A DNA stretch of 30,597 bases. It comes from JAWLGW01 sp964569055 (GTDB taxonomy: Bacteria > Planctomycetota > J058). Numbering within the stretch: the stretch's first letter is position 1; every line of letters begins with the position of its first letter. The position numbers were made by a program, and so were the translations under genes. The notes under the pieces were generated by a model, which saw nothing but the letters and a program-made list of their open reading frames with translations, made no database searches and had not been told where the DNA came from. Shown piece by piece: positions 10,117 through 19,145 of this stretch. The stretch is from the NCBI GenBank assembly GCA_964569055.1, contig CAZMSZ010000046.1:1-30597 (forward strand). The letters are read 5' to 3'.

Positions 10117-11810
10117 CGTTCGTGCGCGAGCTGTGCGCGCGCCTCGGCGCGCACCCCTGGTGGACCGTGCTGGTGGAGGGGAGCGGCCCGGCTCGCCGGA
10201 GCGTGACCGCGGGCGCGCTGTTGGCCCGCGCGGCGGCGTTTCGCCGCGGGCTGCACCAGCGCGGGGTGGGGGCGGGCGATCGGCTGGTGCTGATCGCGGC
10301 CAACTCGGCCGACTGGGTCGCCTGCGACCTCGCCTGCTTCGCCGAGGGGGTGGTGCTCGTCCCGCTCGACCCGCGCATGACCCCCGCCGAGCTGGGCGAG
10401 CGCGCGCGCGACGCCGAGCCGAGCCTGATCGTGATCGGCGAGGGCAGCCCGCACCCGGCCACTCACCCGACCGGCGCCCGGCGCGAGGCGCCGCGCACCA
10501 GCCTGGAGGCGCTCGGCGGCGACGGGCCCGCTCCCTTCGAGCCGCCCGCCGACGTCCCACCCGACGCGCTGGCCACGATCCTCTACACCTCGGGGAGCTC
10601 GGGGCAGCCCAAGGGGGTCATGCTCTCGCGGCTCAACCTCGGCTTCATGCTCGGCCGCACCGAGCACCGGCTCGAGCGGCTGACCGGCCTCCCGCCCGGC
10701 AGCGACCGCGCGCTCCACTACCTGCCGCTGTGCTATGCCGGCTCGCGGATCCTCATGCTGAGCTGCCTGCTGCGCGGGGCGCGCGTGCAGCTCGTGGCCG
10801 ACCCGCGCCAGATCCCCGAGCTCCTGAGCGAGGCCGCGCCCGACTACTTCCTCAACGTCCCCTTGCTGCTCGAGCGGTTCGAGCGGGCCGCCACCAGCGC
10901 GATCGAGGCGCGCGGCCCGGTCCCGACGCGCCTGCTGGTCGAGGCCAAGGCCGCCTGGGTGCGCACCGAGGACGGGCGCGCCGGCCGGCGCGACCGGGCG
11001 CTCCTCGCGCTGGCCGACCGGCTGCTGTTCGTGCCGCTGCGGGCCCGCTTCGGCCCGCGCCTCAAGGCGCTGATCTGCGGCTCCGCCCCGCTGGGCGAGG
11101 AGACGCAGCGCTTCTTCCGCATGGCCGGGCTCCCGGTGTTCCAGGCCTACGGGCTGACCGAGACCACCGCGCTGTGCACGCTCGACGTGGAGGGGCAGGT
11201 CCGCACCGGCTGGGTCGGCCCGGCGCTCCCCGACGTGGAGCTGCGGCGCAGCGAGGAGGGCGAGGTGCTGACCCGCGGCCCGCACGTGTTCTGCGGCTAC
11301 TGGGGCCGTCCCGAGGAGACCGCCGAGGCGTTCGCCGGCGACGGCTGGCTGCGCACCGGCGACCTCGGGCAGGTCGACGGCAGCGGCCGCTGGCGGATCG
11401 AGGGGCGGCGCAGCGCGCTGATCGTGCTGCAGACCGGGCACAAGGTCCCGCCCGAGCCGCTGGAGGAGGCGCTCCGCCGCGCGCTGGCGGAGGTGTCGGC
11501 CGCCCTGGCCGACGCGCAGGTGATCGCGCTCGGCCACGGGCGCTCGTTCGTGAGCGCGCTCCTGACCCCGCCCGAGCACGGGACCCTGAGCGAGGAGCAG
11601 GTCGAGCGGGCGCTCGCCGCGCTCGACCCGACCTTGGCGCCGTATCGCCGCGTGCGCCGGTTCGCGGTGCTCCCCGAGCGCTTCAGCGTGCACAACGGCC
11701 TGCTCACGTCGAACCTCAAGCTGCGCCGCCGCGAGATCGCGACCCGCTACGCCGCGCTGATCGACGAGCTGTACGCGCGCGAGGCCGCCCCGGTGGCCGC
11801 CCTGGCGTGA
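10113..11810 (+). CDS. long-chain fatty acid-CoA ligase / AMP-dependent synthetase
   Basis: This 565-aa protein has the adenylate-forming signature YTSGSSGQPKGVM (from residue 158), the YGLTETTAL motif (from 346) and a hinge region GWLRTGDLGQVDGSGRWRIEG. The C-terminus LTSNLKLRRREIATRY is typical of FadD15-type long-chain acyl-CoA ligases, with a lysine in the usual catalytic position. The expected reaction is ATP-dependent activation of a fatty acid to acyl-AMP and then acyl-CoA, which would feed the reductases encoded upstream. The middle region carries a lid-like insert near 265-325 (ALLALADRLLFVPLRARFGP), as in long-chain ligases. ATG 10113 overlaps the previous stop. Confidence 0.88.
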   Translation: MTFVRELCARLGAHPWWTVLVEGSGPARRSVTAGALLARAAAFRRGLHQRGVGAGDRLVLIAANSADWVACDLACFAEGVVLVPLDPRMTPAELGERARDAEPSLIVIGEGSPHPATHPTGARREAPRTSLEALGGDGPAPFEPPADVPPDALATILYTSGSSGQPKGVMLSRLNLGFMLGRTEHRLERLTGLPPGSDRALHYLPLCYAGSRILMLSCLLRGARVQLVADPRQIPELLSEAAPDYFLNVPLLLERFERAATSAIEARGPVPTRLLVEAKAAWVRTEDGRAGRRDRALLALADRLLFVPLRARFGPRLKALICGSAPLGEETQRFFRMAGLPVFQAYGLTETTALCTLDVEGQVRTGWVGPALPDVELRRSEEGEVLTRGPHVFCGYWGRPEETAEAFAGDGWLRTGDLGQVDGSGRWRIEGRRSALIVLQTGHKVPPEPLEEALRRALAEVSAALADAQVIALGHGRSFVSALLTPPEHGTLSEEQVERALAALDPTLAPYRRVRRFAVLPERFSVHNGLLTSNLKLRRREIATRYAALIDELYAREAAPVAALA

Positions 11811-11817
11811 GGCGAGC

Positions 11818-12633
11818 GTGAGCGCACCCGCCGTTTACAAGGGGGTGGCCCTCTCCTGGACGACCGACGCCGAGGGCCTGTGCGAGGTGCTGCTCCACCG
11901 CGCCCCGCTCAACGAGCTGGGCGAGGACGCGCTCGCCGAGCTCGAGCGCCTGGTGGCCACCCTCGCGGGCGAGGCGGCGCCCCGGGCCCTGCTCCTGCGC
12001 AGCGCGCGCCCCGGCGGGTTCTGCGCGGGGGCCGACCTGCGCGCCCTGCACGAGGCGATCGAGGCCCGCGGCCATGCCGCGGTGGCCGGCGAGGTGCGCC
12101 GGTTCCTGGTGCGGATCAACGCCGCGCTGACCGGCCTCGACGAGAGCCCGGTCCCCACCGTGGCCGCGCTCCACGGCGTGGTGTTCGGCGGCGGCCTCGA
12201 GCTGGCCCTCACCTGCGACGTGCGCGTGGCCGACAAGACCGCCCGGTTCGCCTTCCCCGAGCTGCGCCTCGGCCTGATCCCCGGCTTCGGCGGCCTCCCC
12301 CGCCTGCGCCGCGACCTCGGCAACGCCCTGGTCCGCGACCTCCTCCTCAGCGGCCGCAGCCTCAACGCGGAGCGCGCCCGCGAGGCCGGCCTGGTCACGC
12401 AGGTCGTGGCCGAGGCCCGCCAGGGCGAGGTCGCCCGCCGGATCGCCCGCCAGCTCATGAAGCAGGACCCGGTCGCCCTCGCCGCCGGCAAGCGCTTCGC
12501 GAAGCCCAGCGTGCGCGACCAGCTCCCCGCCGAGATCGACGCCTTCTGCGCCCTGTTCGCCCGCCCCGAGTGCGCCCGCGCCCTGGCGGCCTTCGTGCAG
12601 CGCACGGGGCCGTTCCCGTACTTGGCGCCCTGA
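11818..12633 (+). CDS. enoyl-CoA hydratase/isomerase (crotonase) family protein
   Basis: This 271-aa protein begins at GTG 11818, 7 bp after the ligase stop. The crotonase core is clear: FCAGADL forms one half of the oxyanion hole and AALHGVVFGGGLELAL the other. Both glutamates used by true hydratases are present, Glu128 in GGGLELA and Glu148 in FPELRLG. Their 20-residue spacing equals that of Glu144 and Glu164 in the rat enzyme, so hydratase activity is likely rather than only isomerase or hydrolase activity. It would hydrate trans-2-enoyl-CoA to 3-hydroxyacyl-CoA. It is the last gene before the gap and belongs to the same run of genes as the ligase and reductases. Confidence 0.88.
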   Translation: MSAPAVYKGVALSWTTDAEGLCEVLLHRAPLNELGEDALAELERLVATLAGEAAPRALLLRSARPGGFCAGADLRALHEAIEARGHAAVAGEVRRFLVRINAALTGLDESPVPTVAALHGVVFGGGLELALTCDVRVADKTARFAFPELRLGLIPGFGGLPRLRRDLGNALVRDLLLSGRSLNAERAREAGLVTQVVAEARQGEVARRIARQLMKQDPVALAAGKRFAKPSVRDQLPAEIDAFCALFARPECARALAAFVQRTGPFPYLAP

Positions 12634-12652
12634 CGGGCGCGGGTCCGGCGTC

Positions 12653-12752
12653 NNNNNNNNNNNNNNNNNNNNNNNNNNNNNNNNNNNNNNNNNNNNNNNN
12701 NNNNNNNNNNNNNNNNNNNNNNNNNNNNNNNNNNNNNNNNNNNNNNNNNNNN
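12653..12752. other. 100-N scaffold gap
   Basis: Exactly 100 N between the hydratase and the SDR gene. The flanks do not overlap visibly, so an unknown length is missing; whether the SDR belongs to the operon cannot be settled here. Confidence 0.95.
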
Positions 12753-12781
12753 CCGCGCTCCCCCGCGCCCGCCGCGCGCGG

Positions 12782-12815
12782 TATACCTCTCCCTCCAACC
12801 CACGGAGCAGGAGGG
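12782..12815 (+). promoter_or_regulatory. TATACC -10-like box and strong ribosome site of the SDR gene
   Basis: TATACC lies at 12782-12787, and AGGAGGG at 12809-12815 is 4 nt before GTG 12820. The strong Shine-Dalgarno decides the GTG start. A promoter here would make the SDR an independent unit. No -35 is seen, and the gap lies just upstream. Confidence 0.45.
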
Positions 12816-12819
12816 ACAC

Positions 12820-13590
12820 GTGAAGCTCGACGAGGTCAAGGCGATCGTCACCGGCGCCGGGAGCGGCATGGGGCGCGCCTTCGCGCTCGGGATCGCGCGC
12901 GAGGGCGGGTCGGTGCTGGTGGCCGACGTGGACGCCAAGGGCATGGCGGCGACCGTCGAGGCGGGCGCGGGCTTGCCGGGCAAGCTGGTGGCGCACGAGG
13001 TCGACGTCACCGACGAGGCGAGCGTGCAGGCCATGATCGCGGCCGCGCCGGGCGCCCTGGGCGGGCTGAACGTGCTCGTCAACAACGCGGGGATCTTCCG
13101 CGACGGGCTGCTGGTCAAGGTCGACCGCGGCAGCGGCAAGGTGGCGAGCGCCATGTCGCTGGCCGACTGGCGCAAGGTGCTCGACGTCGACCTGACCGGG
13201 CCGTTCCTCTGCACGCGCGAGTTCGCCCGGGCCTGTATCGACTCGGGCACGCGCGACGCCGTGGTCGTGAACATCTCGTCGGTCTCGCGTCACGGGAACC
13301 CGGGCCAGTCGAACTACTCCGCCGCCAAGGCGGGCCTGGTCGCCGACACCAAGCTGTGGGGTCAGGAGCTGGCGCGCTACGGGATCCGGGTGGGCGCGAT
13401 CGCGCCCGGCTTCATTCAGACCCCGATCCTCGACGGCATGCGCCCCGAGATGCTCGAGCGCATGGTGGCGCAGGTCCCCCTCGGCCGCACCGGCCAGCCC
13501 GAGGAGATCTTCGCGGGGATCAAGTTCATCATCGAGTGCGGCTACTTCACCGGCCGCTGCCTCGACATCGACGGCGGGCTGGTGCTCTGA
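12820..13590 (+). CDS. FabG-like short-chain dehydrogenase/reductase
   Basis: The 256-aa length is typical of classical SDRs. The cofactor motif is TGAGSGMG near residues 11-18, NNAG lies at 88-91, the catalytic serine is in ISSVS (153-154), and the catalytic pair is Tyr166 and Lys170 in YSAAK. The C-terminal GRCLDIDGG is also classical. It probably interconverts a 3-oxoacyl and a 3-hydroxyacyl thioester with NAD(P)H, which would pair with the hydratase upstream, though substrates of this family cannot be read from sequence. A roughly 10-residue insert (KVDRGSGKVASAM) lies after the NNAG strand. GTG 12820 is set by the strong AGGAGGG. Confidence 0.85.
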   Translation: MKLDEVKAIVTGAGSGMGRAFALGIAREGGSVLVADVDAKGMAATVEAGAGLPGKLVAHEVDVTDEASVQAMIAAAPGALGGLNVLVNNAGIFRDGLLVKVDRGSGKVASAMSLADWRKVLDVDLTGPFLCTREFARACIDSGTRDAVVVNISSVSRHGNPGQSNYSAAKAGLVADTKLWGQELARYGIRVGAIAPGFIQTPILDGMRPEMLERMVAQVPLGRTGQPEEIFAGIKFIIECGYFTGRCLDIDGGLVL

Positions 13591-13642
13591 ACTCGGAGCA
13601 CGGCGCTCGGCTCGTGTCCTGGCGAGGCTGGTTCCGTCGCCA

Positions 13643-13648
13643 TAGACT
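13643..13648 (+). promoter_or_regulatory. -10-like TAGACT of the XRE/PIN module
   Basis: TAGACT ends 6 bp before ATG 13655, so the transcript would start at the initiation codon. No Shine-Dalgarno is visible. This supports a leaderless mRNA; the -35 region is poor (TGGCGA near 13620). Confidence 0.4.
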
Positions 13649-13654
13649 GATTCC

Positions 13655-14770
13655 ATGGCCGAGCCGGTGAGTTCCTGGGCTGACGTCGGGGTGCGCGTCG
13701 CTCGCGCTCGCGCCGCGGCGAAGCTCGACCCGGTCGACCTCGCGACCCGGGCGGGCCTCCCCGCCCAGACCGTCGTCACGCTCGAGCGCGGTGAGCCGGT
13801 CCCGGTCACTGCCGTCCTTCGGCTGGCGCAGGCTCTCGGAGTCCCACTCGAGGAGCTCGTGACCGAGCCGCCGCCCTCGGTCGTGAGCTGGCGCGCGAGC
13901 GGCAGCTCGACCGAGACGATCGCCCTGGAGCAGGTCGTCGAGCGCGTGGTGCGGAGCGCCGAGCTCCTCCGAGGGCTCGGCGCGCTACGGCTCGCCCAAC
14001 CGCCGGCGCTGGCTGCGCCGGGCAACCTGAAGGCCGCCGAGCAGGCCGCCGCGCAGGTACGCGCCAAGCTCGGTCACCCTCAGGGCCCCCTCCACGACCT
14101 CGCCGCGCGGTGCGAGGACCTCGGCCTGCTGACGTTCGTCACGGCGCTCGGTGGCGGCTCCGCGGACGGAGCGTACGTGGCGCTGCCCGAAGGCGGTGGC
14201 GTCGCCGTCCTCTCCGGCGACCTGCCTGCCGGCCGCCGCCGGTTCACGCTCGCTCACGAGCTCGCCCACCATGTGTTCCAGGACGCCTACGCCACGGACT
14301 GGCTGGCCGAAGGGCTGGGAGGAGAACGGCTCCTCAACGCGTTCGCGGTGCACCTGCTCCTGCCCCGGACCAGCTTGCAGCAGGCGTGGGCGGCCGCGGA
14401 GGTTCGCGGAGAGCAGCGAACGCGCGCCATTCGCCTCGCCGTGGAGTACCGCGTGAGCTGGACGCCCCTCTGCAACCAGCTGCGGACCCTGGACCTGATC
14501 GACGACCGCGAGCGCGACGCGCTGCTCGCCACCCCCCCGCGTGCGGCCGACTACCTCGAGCTCGAGCTCGAGATCGCCGAGGAGCTCGTCGCGCCCTACC
14601 TCTCACCTCGCTTCAAGAGCGCCGTGATTCGAGCCCTCCGCGCAGGCAAGATCACCCGGGCCCGGGCGCGCGAGCTCCTGTGGGACACCGTCGAGATCGA
14701 GGAGCTGCCTCGGCCCGATCCCGCTCCCCTCGAGAGCTTCGTCGGCGAGCTGGGTGACTCGGCGGCGTGA
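13655..14770 (+). CDS. XRE-type HTH + ImmA/IrrE metalloprotease (DUF955)
   Basis: This 371-aa protein has an N-terminal helix-turn-helix of the XRE type at about 10-70 (DLATRAGLPAQTVVTLERGE, then VLRLAQALGVPLEELV). Its central domain carries the zinc motif HELAHH, with His201, Glu202 and His205, typical of ImmA/IrrE peptidases. The family cleaves repressors or antitoxins in phage, ICE and stress modules; here regulator and protease are one chain. The C-terminal 100 residues are acidic and helical. Its stop overlaps the GTG of the PIN gene, so the two are co-translated, and it probably autoregulates and controls that partner. Base composition is visibly lower in GC than the neighbours (about 70 percent in a sampled line against above 80 percent in the lipid operon), which suggests transfer. 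Confidence 0.85.
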   Translation: MAEPVSSWADVGVRVARARAAAKLDPVDLATRAGLPAQTVVTLERGEPVPVTAVLRLAQALGVPLEELVTEPPPSVVSWRASGSSTETIALEQVVERVVRSAELLRGLGALRLAQPPALAAPGNLKAAEQAAAQVRAKLGHPQGPLHDLAARCEDLGLLTFVTALGGGSADGAYVALPEGGGVAVLSGDLPAGRRRFTLAHELAHHVFQDAYATDWLAEGLGGERLLNAFAVHLLLPRTSLQQAWAAAEVRGEQRTRAIRLAVEYRVSWTPLCNQLRTLDLIDDRERDALLATPPRAADYLELELEIAEELVAPYLSPRFKSAVIRALRAGKITRARARELLWDTVEIEELPRPDPAPLESFVGELGDSAA

Positions 14771-15366
14771 GACGCCTGGTCTTCGACTGCTCCTGCCTGA
14801 GCGCGTTCGCCAACGCGGGCGTCCTCGACCTCCTGGAACGACTCACCGCACATGCAGAGGGACGGTTCGCGCCCGAGGCCGTGCTCGAGGAGATCGAGCG
14901 TACCGCCGAACCTCGCCACGCCGACGTCGGGAGAGTCGCGACCGCCTCGTGGCTCGGCACGGCGACCTTCCCGTTCGGCCTCGAAGCGTTGCGCGCTCCG
15001 CACGTGATCGCCGCGTACACCAGCGTCCTGGGCTCCTCGGGCCTCGGGGCAGACGCGAAGAACGTGGGTGAGGCCATGACGCTCGCCTGGGCGGAGCTGC
15101 ACGACGCGATCCCGATCGTCGAGGAGCAAGAGGGTCGGCGTATCGGCAAGCAACGCGGCCTCGAGGTGCACGGCACGCTGTGGCTCGTGGCTCACGGCGT
15201 CCGGCGAGGCGTGATCACGCTCGACGAAACTGCCGACCTGATCGACCGCCTCCGGGCGGCTGGCGCCTGGTTGCCGTGCAGCGGGCCCGACTTCGTGCGT
15301 TGGGCCTCGAGCCACGGCCTCGAGCTCGGCCGCTCGCGGACGAAGGGCACGAAGCTGGCTGACGGG
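14767..15366 (+). CDS. PIN-like DUF3368 protein, putative toxin, with no proper stop codon
   Basis: GTG 14767 overlaps the previous stop (GTGA). The product resembles DUF3368 PIN proteins: VFDCSCLSAFANAG at the N-terminus (Asp7), FAPEAVLEEI (Glu41/42), NVGEAMTLAWAE (Glu102), and IPIVEEQEGRRIGKQRGLEV, where the usual Asp pair is Glu119/120, followed by GTLWL and GVRRGVI. PIN proteins are Mg-dependent ribonucleases, usually toxins. Family-like sequence ends near residue 185, but the frame has no stop and runs to 16692 as antisense of the peptidase and kinase genes. A TGA exists in another frame at 15360-15362, so a single indel near 15300-15355 would give about 198 aa ending just short of the convergent gene. 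The end given here is the limit of plausible coding, not an observed stop. Confidence 0.7.
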
Positions 15367-16484
15367 TCACCTCGACTCGGCCGCCTCCTTGCGCAGCAGG
15401 TACGCCACGCCGTCGGCGCGCTCCTGCCAGGCGCGCGCGAGCTGGTCGCGGCGGTAGACGCGGCGGACGCGGTCGGGCGGGCCAGCGGGGTCGTTCACGA
15501 CCACGTCGCCCGTCTCGGTGAAGCCGACCACCACCAAGAGGTGGCCGTCGGTCGCGTTCAGGGGCGAGCCCTCCAGCTCGCCCGGGCCGTAGCGGTGGCT
15601 GATCACCACCGGGCGGCCGGCGGCGAGCTCGGCCTCGAGGTCGGCGAGGCCGTCGAGGTGGACGGCGAGCGCCTCGAGGCCGGCGGTCGCGGCGTAGGCC
15701 ACGTTGAAGCTCCAGTTGCCGTACAGGTCGGCGCCGCGGTCGAACACGCCCTCGGCCACCGCGAGCGTCTCGCGCGCCACGCCGTGGTGCGCGAGCGCCA
15801 TGGCGAGCGAGGTCGGCGAGCAGGCCCGCCCCGCGATCCCGCGCGGGAGGACGCGCTGCGAGCGGGTCGGGACGGCGAGCGTGCGGCCCCAGGCCGCTGG
15901 GCGGGCGACCTCGCGCGCGGGCGGGGAGGCGCTGGACCGGGCGTGGGTGGACCAGGTCGAGATCGCGACCCGGCGCAGGCGCGGGGCGGCGCCTTCGGCG
16001 CCGGCCACCAGCTCGAGGCGGAGCTCGGCCTGCGTCACCTCGACCTCGGCGCGGATCACGTCCACGTCCACCCGCGCTATGGGGTCGCCTGGGTCGGGCT
16101 CGCTCCGCGGCAGCGCCGGGTCGCCCCCGTACTCGCCCAGCGGCAGCCACGCGGTCCAGCGGCCCTCGGCCCCGAGCAGGCGCACGCGCGCGCGCACGCG
16201 GCTGCCGGTGGGGAACGGGTCGGGGTTGAGCGAGAGCAGGAGCCGATCGAACGGGGCGCGCCCCTCGGGCATGCGCGCCACGAACGCGCCCTGCTCGCGA
16301 CCGGGCGCGAGCGTCAGTCGCTCCTGCGCGACGCTCGTCCCCTCGTGCGTCCCGGACGTCCAGCCGGCGCGTTCGAGGCGCCACAGGCCGGCCGGCGCCG
16401 GGTCGGGCTGCGCGGTCGCCCGCTGCGTCGCGAGGATCGGCAGCAGCGCGACCAGGAGCCCGACCCACGACCGCGCCCGCGCCC

Positions 16485-16488
<4 letters not shown>
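15367..16488 (-). CDS. secreted C39-like cysteine peptidase
   Basis: This 373-aa protein begins at ATG 16488, which overlaps the kinase stop (ATGA). Residues 1-27 form a signal peptide (Arg-rich n-region, LLVALLPILA core, ATA before the mature Gln27). Residues about 35-180 look like a beta-rich domain similar to the N-terminal part of other 'peptidase C39 family' proteins. The C-terminal papain-fold domain (Peptidase_C39_2) has Cys223 in RACSPTSLAMAL, His316 in DGHLLVVVGF and Asp333 in VVVNDPAG, a complete triad. ABC-transporter-linked C39 enzymes process bacteriocin leaders, but there is no transporter here, so the substrate is unknown and probably periplasmic or extracellular. Coupling to a kinase-Nudix gene suggests that the two respond together. 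Confidence 0.85.
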
Positions 16489-18014
<1,526 letters not shown>

Positions 18015-18083
18015 GGCCGCACACCCTCCGCGGATGAGCGGGCATGGTAGCGCGCGGGTGGCGCGCGGCCAGCGGCTTGCTCC

Positions 18084-19049
18084 ATGTCGCGCATGAGCGA
18101 CCCGCGCGCGCGCGCCGTGATCGTGCTCAACCCCTCGGCCGGCGACGGCGCCGCTCGGGGCGAGCTCGAGGCCTGGACAGGGGAGCACCCCGAGGTGGAC
18201 CTGTGCGTCCCCTCGGACGCCGAGGAGGCGCGGCGGGTCGCGTGCGAGGCGGCGCGGGCGGGCGCGGTGGTGGTCGCGGCCGGCGGGGACGGGACGGTGC
18301 ACGACCTCACGGGCGCGCTGCTCGACGCCGGGGTGCCCCGCCCGCGCCTGGCCGTGCTCCCGCTCGGGACGGGCAACGATCTGGCGCGCAGCCTGGGGGT
18401 TCCGCTGCCGCCGGGCGAGGCGCTCGCGCTGCTCGAGCGGGGGGCGTTCCGCTCGGTCGACGCGATCCGCGCCTCGGTGGGCGGGCGCTCCGAGTGGGTC
18501 ATGAACGTGATCTCGGGCGGGGTGGGCGGCGTGGTCTCGCGCGAGACGTCGCGCGAGGCGAAGGAGGCCTGGGGGCCCTTGGCCTACGTCGCGGGCGGGC
18601 TCGCCGCGGCGCGCGCGGAGCTGGGCCCGTTCACCGTCGAGCTGCGCTGCGACGACGAGGCGGTGAAGACCCCGCCCGTGATCGCGCTGGTGGTGGCGAA
18701 CGGGCGCTTCGCGGCGGGCGGGACCACCGTCGCGCCCGGCGCCGAGGTGGCGGACGGCTGGCTCGACCTGATCCTGGTGGAGGACGGCCCCTGGTGGCGG
18801 GGGCTCGAGGTCGGCGTGCGCCTGCTCGCTGGGGACCTGACCCGGGCCGAGGGGGTCAGCGCGCGCCGGACCCGCCGGGTCGAGGTCCGCGGCCTGGACC
18901 CCGGCGGCGGGGGGATCCCCTGGACCCTCGACGGGGAGCACCGGGGCGAGGGGCCGCTGGTGGCGGAGATCGTCCCGAGCGCCCTCGAGGTGCTGGTGCC
19001 GGCGCGATCCGTGTCGGAAACCGCCGTGGCTGGCGGAATCGAAGCGTGA
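18084..19049 (+). CDS. diacylglycerol/lipid kinase family protein (DAGK catalytic domain)
   Basis: The 321-aa product has the DAGK_cat hallmarks: NPSAG at 16-20, the nucleotide motif GGDGT at 67-71 and PLGTGNDLARSLG from 93. The C-terminal beta-domain motif GGTTVAPGAEVADGWLDLILV is typical of YegS/DgkB-like enzymes. It would phosphorylate diacylglycerol, or a related lipid or sphingoid base, using ATP at the membrane. ATG 18084 is used; ATG 18093 is an equally possible start, and neither has a clear Shine-Dalgarno. It is divergent from the kinase-Nudix gene across a 69-bp spacer, which must contain both promoters. A TAGCGC near 18047-18052 is a weak -10 candidate. Confidence 0.87.
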   Translation: MSRMSDPRARAVIVLNPSAGDGAARGELEAWTGEHPEVDLCVPSDAEEARRVACEAARAGAVVVAAGGDGTVHDLTGALLDAGVPRPRLAVLPLGTGNDLARSLGVPLPPGEALALLERGAFRSVDAIRASVGGRSEWVMNVISGGVGGVVSRETSREAKEAWGPLAYVAGGLAAARAELGPFTVELRCDDEAVKTPPVIALVVANGRFAAGGTTVAPGAEVADGWLDLILVEDGPWWRGLEVGVRLLAGDLTRAEGVSARRTRRVEVRGLDPGGGGIPWTLDGEHRGEGPLVAEIVPSALEVLVPARSVSETAVAGGIEA

Positions 19050-19074
19050 AAAGGAGCTGAGGAGCTCGTCACAA

Positions 19075-19116
19075 CTGCCTGGCAGCAAAGGGCTCTCGCG
19101 CTGGTGCGAGCTTTGC
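19075..19116 (+). other. quasi-palindrome plus long hairpin in the leader of the large secreted protein
   Basis: CTGCCTGGCAG (19075-19085) is palindromic apart from its centre. It runs directly into a hairpin in which GCAAAG (19085-19090) pairs with CTTTGC (19111-19116) and CTCGC (19095-19099) pairs with GCGAG (19106-19110). The strong ribosome site AAAGGAGG (19133-19140) follows. It could be an operator, a terminator for the lipid kinase or a structured 5' leader. It does not match a riboswitch class that I recognise. Confidence 0.4.
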
Positions 19117-19145
19117 CCGGGGGCGGCCCAACAAAGGAGGCCGCC

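Noticed and set aside
19075..19116. Cyclic di-GMP or other known riboswitch
   Set aside because: GCAAAG resembles one element of the GEMM class, but the remaining conserved bases and helices are missing.
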